NCBI GenBank assembly: GCA_037893225.1
Contig: JAZGUH010000717.1
Location: 394,806 to 458,805, forward strand
Direction of reading: 5' to 3'
DNA length: 64,000 bases
DNA from: Hippasteria phrygiana
Taxonomy: Eukaryota; Echinodermata; Asteroidea; Valvatida; Goniasteridae
Positions within the stretch are counted from its first letter, which is position 1. The number at the start of each line of letters is the position of its first letter. Both the position numbers and the translations under genes were made by a program. The notes beneath the pieces were generated by a model, which was given only the letters and a program-made list of their open reading frames with translations, ran no database searches and was not told the origin of the DNA. Shown here piece after piece: positions 38,346 through 48,500 of this stretch.

Positions 38346-39985
38346 ATTATTGTCTTGTTGGTTTTGGGGGTTTGTTGGAGTGTTTAAAGGGCAGAGGGGA
38401 ACAAAAAAGGCCCCATTTTTTAACCCTAACCATGCTAAATGCAACCGAATGCACCAATGGTAAAAAGTTGTTGCATTAGCAGTCAAGGCATGTTTCCTGC
38501 ATGGTCTAATGCATTAGTATTATACAAGCCTCCAGCAACAAGGCTGGTACAGAAGAGTTCACTGCACAGTACACCATCGCATTTGGCAGGTTCTTATTTC
38601 AGCTGTGTTGCATTCTGTTGCATTTGGCAGGGTGCTCAGAGAATACCTCGTGGGGGTTAGAATATTTTACATTTTGTCACATCCCCCAACCCGGCTGAGA
38701 TACCTGGATACGGCACTTGTATGGCATTGCAGACAATATTTTAAACTTATTCTTAAGTAATAAATTAAATACGTTCAGCATATATAGTAAGTTGTTTACT
38801 AAGCCTCACTCTGTGCTTTTATACCGAGAGCCTCGCTTGCAAACGCGGAAGTTCCAGATCGGTGCTAGTCGTCAGTTTGGGATTCGTCTATTTCCTCAAG
38901 TGCGTTGCTATGATCGATTTTGGAAGAATGCAGCCGATGAAAAAAGCATTCCAGATTTTTCATTCTGTTTAGAAGAAACGACGAAAAAGTCGTTTTGAGT
39001 CGTTTCTCCCACTTAAAATACCTCCCTTTCACACCAGCCCATTGTCAAGATTTCAAGGGAACAAGATGTAATAAATTAATTAAGTCCATTGTTCAATGGT
39101 GAGCTAGCTACGTGAAGCTTTACCCCGCTGATCCCTTGTTGCGTAACGAAACAATGGAATAAAAGGTTCGGTTCTTGAACGCGCTCAATTGAATTCAATA
39201 ATGGCGTTTACAGTCAATTGGTGCCATTTATCCTCGTGCGTTGTATATACATGTACGTATCTCCCCTCTGCTCGCTCTGCCAAATGTCTTTCAGTGATGA
39301 CGATTCGTACATATTTCTGAGTTGGAATACGTTTCCAGATAATGTTGTAGAAAGTGACTCAACCGAGACAGGGCCAATTTATTAGAATTCGTTAGTTATT
39401 CAAACCCGTACCAGTGCAATGTACCCTGTATTTTTGGACATTCGATGATGAATTAATTGCTACTTGCGAAGCGGCAGAATCAGAGGCGAAGAAACGTCAT
39501 ATACTCTAGGATTTGCAAGGCCCCAGCCGACATGGACCCCTGTAACGGATCAATAAATGGTGGGGAAAAAAGCAAGAAATGGTAACAAGAATTGTTGTTC
39601 TCACAATTTGGCGTAGTAATTGTGCTCTCGGTAACTCAGTTTGGCTTATTTTTAGACTGTCAACATTCACAGCTCTTACTGTTAATATCAACCATTAGAA
39701 TGTCCAGCCAGATTGATTTTTCGCCATTAAGTTGATTTGTCGCCATGCATGGAGTTGTAATATAAAAATTGCAATTTCTGTGTCGATTGAGTCGTGTTTT
39801 TCTGTGTCGAGTTTTTTTTTAAAAGAATGGACAGTTAACTGCACATTCTTAAAAAGAATTTACTTCTCATATCAAAATGTTGAAATGCATAATGTAAGAC
39901 TGATAAAATTATCACACAAAATGGTGATTTAATAAGAGATTTTTTTCGAGCCGCACACGTATCCTGTACGCGTATCAAATCTAAT
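38346..39985. other. unit 2-specific stretch without recognised gene
   Basis: It begins with a TTAACCCTAACC-bearing segment with GCATTTGGCAG inverted motifs (38420-38650). The remainder is unique-looking AT-rich DNA with no supported exon. Confidence 0.45.
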
Positions 39986-40096
39986 GGTCCCTAATATCCC
40001 CACTATGCAGTGGCTCGACTCGACATAGAGACGGTAAAATATTACTTATGAACGTTGTGCTCGATATTGATGCAATAATCTTGTGAAATGTGAAGG

Positions 40097-40143
40097 ACGC
40101 CCTCTCGTGATTTCATTTGGTGTAACGAAATCACGAGAGGGCG
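40097..40143. repeat. short inverted repeat (unit 2 copy)
   Basis: Same GCCCTCTCGTGATTTC hairpin as 21738-21786. Confidence 0.82.
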
Positions 40144-40354
40144 CTATTTGCTGTACAAAATATGAATGGAGGAAAAAGCACACAACCAATGATACTTGTT
40201 AAGCGTTTTGTCTCTTGTGTAATCCTGGGAAATCTTTGAAAATGTGTGCTGATCTTTGTGTATTCTGGTGCATGTACTGGTGCATGTAAAAGCCAATGAC
40301 CCATAGGGAGTAATTGCAGAATACCCCGCCACCCGAAAGAACCCCCGTTCAGCG

Positions 40355-40705
40355 GATACGGGGTGGGATGGAGTCTGACCAGGCGATAGAGGGGGCAATT
40401 TCTAAGTCCAATCTATGTCCCCGGTGGAGGAGCTGAGGTGGATCACTGATCTCTACTACACTCAGTGTAGTAGAGATCATGTGAGGTGGATACGCGAATA
40501 CGCGGATACGGGGTGGGAGGGAGTCTGGCGGTGCGATAGAGTGCGCCATTTTCCCTTTAAAAAGAATCCTCCGAGGGGGCTGGGATGGGAATTGCGTGCG
40601 CAATTGGAATGGGAAGCTGTGCATAAACTGTAAGTCCAATGTATGTCCCCGGAGGTGGATACGCGGATACGGGGTGGGAGGGAGTCTGGCGGTGCGATAG
40701 AGGCA
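40355..40705. repeat. three dispersed GGATACGGGGTGGGA units plus perfect 29-bp palindrome
   Basis: GCGGATACGGGGTGGGA followed by GGAGTCTG and GCGATAGAG recurs at about 40355, 40500 and 40662. Between them ATCTCTACTACAC and GTGTAGTAGAGAT form a palindrome centred on 40463. Confidence 0.78.
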
Positions 40706-40893
40706 GAAATTGTTAAATAATTGTTTAATAAGGAAAACAGCGTTGACCCTCCTCCACTAGTACACGTGTACGTGTGCCCAGTCTACTGTTTACCCATGGA
40801 GGAAGGTATATGTGAATAGTTTATTGAGGGCAATGAACAGTGACCCCGTATCCGCGTTTTCGGATACGAGGTGGAGATACGAGTGTCGTATAC

Positions 40894-40982
40894 ACTATGA
40901 ACATCTAACAAAAGAAAACCCACGCAGTCCTTTGTTACAAACAAAGGACTGCGTGGGTTTTCTTTTGTTAGATGTTCATAGT
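40894..40982. repeat. perfect 89-bp palindrome
   Basis: Two 43-bp arms, from ACTATGAACATCTAAC to the mirrored GTTAGATGTTCATAGT, match without mismatch around a 3-bp ACA centre. Confidence 0.95.
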
Positions 40983-41204
40983 GATATATAGGCCTAGTTG
41001 TTTTTCTTGTGATTTTTATGTCTTCTATTTGTGGGGAGGAGCTAATCTTACGGAGGGCGGGGAAGCTGCAAAGTGACCACTTTAATCACCCCTTACCAGC
41101 CCACCGCTCAAGTGATAAAATACCAGGCATTTTTATGTTTACATAGTGATCTCGAAGTGATGTCTGATTAAATGCAAATAATGACGTACATTGATCCAAG
41201 CTCT

Positions 41205-41755
41205 TTTAAATTTAGAATATATAGATTCACATAACTATCCCTTCAAAATTGCGTGGTTTTTGTTTAATTTCGTGACAAATAGCGGTCCGCCATTTTGTAG
41301 AACCAAATTTTTGACTCCACAAAATGGCGGACTGTGTTCACCAGTCGTATTTCCAGTCGCATCTGGTTGAAGTACGTTCTGTTGATCCATTTTGATGTAC
41401 TATTATACTGTGGCACGGCGCGCAGCACTGGCGATATGTGTCGAGAGGTAGAGAATTGTACCTGGCGATCATCTGATAGGTTCACAAGGCCACTGGCTGC
41501 GGCGCCAGCCTAAAGACTCTTACCGCGTATTTTGCGCATTATTTAGACGGTGGTATTTAGTACTGGAAATAAGTCTATGTTTCGCGGGTCAGATGTCAGG
41601 GGTAAGCGGCACATTTTTTGGTTTTGTAATCACTACTCACTAATTACAACACATTATACGTGTTGTTTTGCATGAACAACTCTTATAAAAGATAAGGAAC
41701 ATTTCTTAACAGCAAAATTTCATGACATTTGAAGCCAATGTGTCCCTTTATATTA
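41205..41755 (-). mobile_element. TTAAAGGGACACATTGC MITE, copy 2 (inverted)
   Basis: The reverse complement of the outer parts of 22146-22951, without the nested GCACGATATG element. The left terminus is degraded; the right ends AATGTGTCCCTTTA. Confidence 0.8.
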
Positions 41756-41774
41756 AGCATACATGGTGTAACAT

Positions 41775-44170
41775 AGTAAGTTTTCAATAGCCTCGATGAA
41801 TTGTCGAGGGCTGGATAATTTTGCAAAAAGAAAAGATGTTTTTCATTTTCTTAGCAATAAAAAGTACTCGGTTTACTGTTTACAAGACGTTCATGAAACA
41901 TCATGGCTTGGAGTGTTTTTTCAGTTCTTTTAGGAGTAATTCCAGGGGAGTTGCTATTCTTTTTAATAATAATTTTGAGTATAAAGTTAACAGTGTTAAG
42001 AATGATGATAATGGCAACTTGTTAATTGTAGATTTTGAAATTGGGGAGTATAGAATTAGTCTGGTCAACCTGTATGGACCAAATAATGATGATCCTGGTT
42101 TTTATGTCGAAATTGGTACAACTTTGAATGATTTGGATAGCACTCATGCTATTCTATGTGGTGACTGGAATTTGATTTTAAATGAATCTCTTGATTGTGT
42201 AAATTAACATTAATTTGAATAATCCTCTGGCAAGAAACAGAGTGCTTAGTATATGTAATGACCTTGATTTAGTTGATGCTTGGCGAATATATAATCCAGA
42301 CTCTCGTAGATGCTCCTGGAGACCACGTCAATCTTTGAAACAATCTAGGTTGGATTATTTTTTAATCTCATCGGAATTAAATTCTAAAATATTTAGCTGC
42401 GACATTAGGCCAGGGTATAGAACTGATCACTCTCTCATTGATATAAAATTTGATTTTAGTGATATGGAACTTGGAAAAGGTTATTGGAAATTTAACAACT
42501 CTTTGTTGACAGATAAAACATACTCTGATTTAGTTAAAGATACTATTTGGGAGTTGGTAGAAGAATACGCCGTTTTTCCGTATTCACGCTCTAACCTGAG
42601 AAATATGCATCCACGATTACAACAGGATTATTTTGTCCTTACGTAGTCAAATTGTTAACTGGTCAAAGAGATATTTGACTGTTCTGGGTAGAATTGCTGT
42701 TGTTAAGTCGTTACTTTTGTCTAAACTCACTTACCTCGTGTTAACCATTCTTGATCCTCCATGTAATATGATTAAGGAATTAAATACTATGTTTTTTTAA
42801 TTTATCTGGAAAGGACAAGACCGTGTTGCTAGAAATCAAATGCTCCAAGATTATGGTCAGGGTGGTTTGCGAATGGTCGATGTTCTGGCCTATATAGGCC
42901 TAGATGCTTTAAAAATTACCTGGTTACGTAGACTTTTCAAGGCACAGTCCCCAGGTTGGTTCACTTTGAGTAATTACATTTTTAATAATACCCGTTTGTC
43001 TTCATTGGAAGGTGGCTCCGCCAAATTTGTGGGTAACTATACAGAGAAATTATAACGATTTTTGGCTAGATGTGTTTACCTCGTGGTCCAATTTTACTCG
43101 GGTCCACACGCCCACAACCAAGGTGGAGGTACTAAAGAGTTCTCTTTGGTTTAACGATAAAATTAAGGTTGGTGGGAAGTGTACTATCAACATTGGGACA
43201 GTGCTGGAGTGCAATTTGTATGTGATCTTATCTTATCTTATAGATGAGAATGGTAAGTATATTTCTCTTGAGGATTTTAAGAATACATTCAATGTCCATA
43301 CCAACTTTTTAGAGTATGGCGGGGTATTGAGAGCTATTAAGTTGTCCTTTCAGGGTGTTATGTCGGAACATACATGTATTAATTTCCCTTTCAGACCGTT
43401 TAACCTCGAAGTCCTTTTAAAGGACCAAAAAGGGTCACAAAGAATATATCATGTTTTAGTTTCATCTAAGCATGTAAATAGGAAATTTATTGACAAATGA
43501 AATGCCAAATTGAACATTTATTACAATTTTTCGAAATGGTCTTTAATTTTCGACATTCCATATTCCTGTACTGTGGACACTAAATTAAGATGGTTTCAGT
43601 TTAGATTAATTTACCGGATCTTGGGCACTAATTCATTTTTTTTTTAAATCAATAAAACAGACACTAATCTGTGTACATTTTGTAATAATGAAGAGGAGAC
43701 ATTACACCATCTCTTCTGCTCCTGTACCCATACAATTTTGTTTTGGTCCTCGGTATTTTTATGGATTAAGGAGAAGACCAATCTTTCTATTGCAATGGAT
43801 AATGAAGTATTTGTATTTGGTAATACTAACATTAATAGCAAAGTGATTAATTTGATCTTGTTGATTTTGTAGATTTCATGTGTATAAAATGAAAATGAAT
43901 AGGAAACGCCCATCACTTTTAGTGTTAAAAAAGATGTGAAGAATTATTATTCCATGGAAAAACTTATGTTCTATACTAACGGAATCAGCTTCAAATTTTA
44001 TCAGAAATGGGACTTATTTTTGACGTTAGGCCAAGGTTAACTTGCTTTCAATATTAATGGAACTATAACCTGTATTTGTATGTTTGTACGGCTATCAAGA
44101 AAGAGACAGTAAACAATAAATAAGAATCCTTGGGACAAAAATACAAAAAAATACAAAAAAGAATATTTCA
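41775..44170 (+). mobile_element. degenerate non-LTR retrotransposon (L1/Tx1-like LINE)
   Basis: Successive broken frames give an APE endonuclease (SRGVAILFNN, VNLYGPNND, ILCGDWN, RLDYFLISSEL, PGYRTDHSLID), the region after the reverse transcriptase (LTVLGRIAVVKSLLLSKLTY, QDYGQGGLRMVD) and a terminal Cys/His segment (CTFCNNEEETLHHLFCSC). The RT core is missing between about 42620 and 42645. Stops and frameshifts make it dead. ATGGTGTAACAT at about 41763 and again from 44178 is the likely target duplication. It is absent from unit 1. Confidence 0.85.
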
Positions 44171-44177
44171 AAAAAAA

Positions 44178-44250
44178 TGGTGTAACATGGTGTAACATGG
44201 TGTAACATGGTGTAACATGGTGTAACATGGTGTAACATGGTGTAACATGG
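44178..44250 (+). repeat. 11-bp tandem repeat ATGGTGTAACA
   Basis: About seven copies at the 3' end of the LINE. Unit 1 has only degenerate relatives at 24372-24402, so the array probably grew from the LINE target site. Confidence 0.88.
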
Positions 44251-44744
44251 CGGCTGCAGGCAATTGTGTAAATCCTGGTTCATCGCACTTCATACGAATA
44301 CGAATACAATTCCATTTCCACATTCGCGTATTAAGTATGAACCACTTCGAAGGCGGGCCCCAGACTCCACCCTACAGGTCCAAATGTCACAGGGTTCCTA
44401 GTCACTCGTCTTAATTACGGATCCTGTGTCCATTTCATAGAGATCCGTAAGAAGTAACCAAGTGAAAGAGCTCAGAAAAGTATATTTTGCTTAAAATTGT
44501 GGCATAACAATAAATCTCCTTGCATGTTCAGGCGTGCGCATGACTTGATCGTAAGGCTTAAAGGTAAAAAAATACATCTACAACATTTGCAAACATCAAA
44601 AAACAAGAGTGCTGAACTATTATGAAATACTTTGCTTGACTGTACGAAAATGATATACTCTCAAGCATCCTGTGAAATAATGGCACCTGGTGTGCTTTCA
44701 TTTTCAAGAAAACTGGAATATTTTTGTAGCATTTTTTTAGCGAT

Positions 44745-44915
44745 AGTCGGCCGACCGTCGTTGCGCGTTTAATTGCTCTGTTTTGTCTGAAGTAGGGTCA
44801 CGGAACCAGACTAATAGAACACTGAGCATTTTGTCTGTTTTTCCAGCATGCTGTAAAATACCAACCCCAAAATCCATTCATTTCTGAAAATTACAGCAAA
44901 AGCAAATGTTGTATA
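44745..44915. repeat. dispersed repeat, array copy (unit 2)
   Basis: Counterpart of 24895-25075, with an internal deletion after CGTCGTTGC. Confidence 0.55.
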
Positions 44916-45228
44916 CAACCTTTATAGCTAGCAAAAATTAATGTTTCTAATTTAAGAATAATTTCAGGGTGCTACAAGGCACAAAACGTTCCTTAGCACG
45001 AAAGTTAATTTGTTCTTATTAAAAGCAGGTTATCGGCCAAACACGCGTGTTTTTCATGGGGTTCTTTTCATGCAAAAGATTAGTCACAAGCAGTATACAC
45101 ATCACCTGAAAAGTTGATTGGTAAAAGTATCTTCACCAAGGATGACTTATCATGCTAAGTAGATTTGTGTACATTGCCTTATTGCAACTGACTTATACGC
45201 TCTCATTTCTATTCATAGATTATGTTTT

Positions 45229-45580
45229 CTATACCCATCCGTTTTGTCCTGTCATGGTCACTGGTGGTTCACTGGTGTTGACTTGACCATTGGTGACCGG
45301 AATATTGCTCTTTCCTTTTACCGCATCCTGAAAGGATTCAGATCCGAATATTATGTTGTCCACCCACCCGGACCCACACTCTTGTTCTTGTCCAATGGAA
45401 GAGGGATCCGGAAGTGGGGCGCCCTCGCCGGCGAGTCTTTGCTTGATGACCTGGCTGTACCCTTGGCTCGATTCGGCGGCTGTGGTCTCCATGGCCAACT
45501 GGTTTGTGAATTCATTGTGTGTGTAACGGTATCCCCTCGTATCCATGGCAACATCTGGATACGGCTTCTTTTCAGCAACT
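45229..45580 (-). CDS. gene B exon 6: shortened tail
   Basis: VAEKKPYPDVAMDTRGYRYT, then YSQVIKQRL and GWVDNIIFGSESF, ending NGWV. The Tyr of the first WVxNIIY is Phe here, and the second motif is lost by the frameshift, so YSQV is the main motif left. Confidence 0.83.
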
Positions 45581-48500
45581 CTAAAAATGGCAAACATAAA
45601 AGAGAAAGTTGGGAGAGTAAAATTAGCGACATACGTTATGTCACATCGATAAAGGAACACATTACATTAAAGGCGGGAAAAGCGTTCATCGCAAAATTGC
45701 TCTGGTTGGAAAGATCATTTAAGAAAATAATTAAAGATCTTTAACAACCATAATTAGTATAGGACAATCGTTTTTTGTAGCCTATGGGCACCTCCAGCTT
45801 ATCACTATGTACACAGAAGCATGTCTTGTCATTTATCGGCAACAGACGGCGTCAATGCAAACTTGAAATTTACCAGAGTCATGGGTAATGTGTAGAGGAA
45901 TACCATTTTATATCATCCTTACAACTTGTTCGGATACAAGGTATCATCAAAAATGATTTCAGCAGTAAAGCCTGTATTACACAAAGGAAAAAGTAGGCAA
46001 GAGTCGGAATTATTACTCAAGAAATGAAAAGTTTTTAACACCAAGCTTGCACTCGCAAAGTTGAAGGAAAACTTGAATTGTGTGATTCGATTTTGTCAGA
46101 AAACTAATTCCATACCTCTTTCTCCACCGAAGAAGGATCAGTGTTGAAACTATCACAGTTAGAACAACCAGTATTGCAACTGCTATTCCGGCAATCGTTC
46201 CTAGTTTGAAGAAAATGGTATTTTGTCATTGGCGTATAAAGAGTTTGAGGCGTCGGAGAACCATTCCTAGCGTGGCAATTCTTTTTGTTAAAGATTACAT
46301 CCAAACAGACTGACCCTTTATACCCGATGCTTTTGTCAACACACATTCTGATGGGACTAAAATGACAGATAACAATTAGGAGGTGCTTCTATGGATGTCG
46401 TCATCAAACCAGAAGTTAAGGTTGGAAAAACAATTTCTTTCAAGAATAGAATCCTTCGGTCAGTAATTGTTCCGATCGACCTTTCGGGTACATCTTCCAC
46501 ACCAGGATAGGCCTTTGTAATGTTTGATGCATGTATACATGGCTCCAAATAAATGATATTGCTATACACCCGGGACAGTACCAAGGGGGCGGGGCGGGGT
46601 GCGTACGCCCCCATAATAACATTCCGAAAAAGAGAGTTCACTTAATTATTTAACGTTAATGTCAATCCGTTTTGTTGATTTTTATTTTTTTATTTTTTTA
46701 ACATTAGTCCGGAATATCTGGATACGCACCCCAATCGAAAAACCTGTGTATATGAGTCTGACACCAAAACTGCAGATACAAATTGCTATATCTGTGAGTA
46801 TGTAAATACCGGCAATCGTGAACAAGAGACAAAAGGGTTAGGGCGTAGACAAAGTGTCCACGATTGACCGAACGTCCACGATTGAAAATCGTGTACAAAA
46901 CATATGAGAGGCCTTCCGAAAAAGGTAAAGTACAAACAAAAGAGGGACAATAGGAGGTCCGCGATTGCCGGTATTTACACACTTGGGTGCTCTGAAAAAT
47001 GAGAATGTAATGTTTTCTCCTACTAATGGCGACAGCCTTCCTGTCGAAAATCAAATTTTGTTTTTTCTCCCATCATTTAAAGGAGTTTAAGAATTAGCAA
47101 CTCTCCTACTATTTCAAAGGTCAAAATCAGTCAAAATTTCCTTCCACCTCTCCTGCTATACTTTTACACAGACATGATCAGATTACATGTGGTTTTGTAC
47201 TATGGCAGGAGGGTCAAAACAATCACCTTGACTGATTTTGACCCATACAACAACATGGCTCAGAATGTATGTTTGCATAGGAGGGTTTTAAAATGAGCCC
47301 TCACCGGGGTCTATAGGTGAAGTGTTTCTCACGTTATGGAATGTTTAAAATGGGGAATTTCGGGAAACTACATTGCCGCTTTTGTGGTCATTTTTGTTTT
47401 TAAGTTAATGCCATTAATTAAAATGCGGGAACAGCCTGGTTTGGGCGTGGGCCGCTGTCATATGAATATCCAACTCCCATGAAATGTTTGCTTCTCTTCC
47501 CTATTATTGGTTAAACCCTCTCACGTGACCGGTCACTGTGCTAATTATCTTTACTTATGCATGCGAGTCAGTTTTTCAGGGAGACTGACATTCATGCGAC
47601 ACCAACACAGCTAATTTTGGAAGAAAACTATTTTTGATCGATAAAAGCACTTGCTATGCTGTTCACTGTATTTAGTCTGACTCGCAATGTGTTACGCGCG
47701 AGGGATTGGCATAACACTGTGGAAATTAGGGAATTATTCAAAATTAAAACTTCTTTACTCTGTTACTTGTCGATGGTGAATATTGTGTAGAATATACAAT
47801 ATTAGAAAGCTCATAACTTATCTCATGCTAACAAATCAGCAATTCAGTTTGAACATTTATTTTTCAAGGTGATAAACCCTAAATAATAGCAGCTTTGACA
47901 TGTTCAACTTCCTATGAACAAACCCTTAAAACCGAAAGATTTCTATAATATCTATTTTTTTATTTTCAATCACTGTAATTTGTTTTCTCTGTACATGTAT
48001 AAGTGATCGTGTTTATCAGTCAAAAAATACCTGTACTCAAATTTCCTATAATTGGACTGCTAGTTCCAGAAGCCAGGGTACCAGGCGGCGACGTAGTTGA
48101 CAATGGCTCGTTCGGCGACTCCCTCTGGGTCGTACCTGACTCCCTCTGGGTCGTACCTGACTCCCTCTGGGTCGTACCTGACTCCCTCTGGGTCGTACCT
48201 GACCCCCTCTGGGTCGTACCTGACCCCCTCTGGGTCGTACCTGACCCCCTCTGGGTCGTACCTGACCCCCTCTGGGTCGTACCTGACCCCCTCTGGGTCG
48301 TACCTGACCCCCTCTGGGTCGTACCCGACCCCCTCTGGGTCGTACCTGACCCCCTCTGGGTCGTACCTGACCCCCTCTGGGTCGTACCCGACTCCTTCTG
48401 GGTCGTACCCGACTCCCTCTGGGTCGTACCTGACTCCCTCTGGGTCGTACCCGACCCCCTCTGGGTCGTACCCGACCCCCTCTGGGTCGTACCCGACCCC

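Noticed and set aside
44160..44260. Tandem repeats considered as a CRISPR-like array
   Set aside because: 11-bp direct repeats without spacers in a eukaryotic genome; better explained by target-site slippage.
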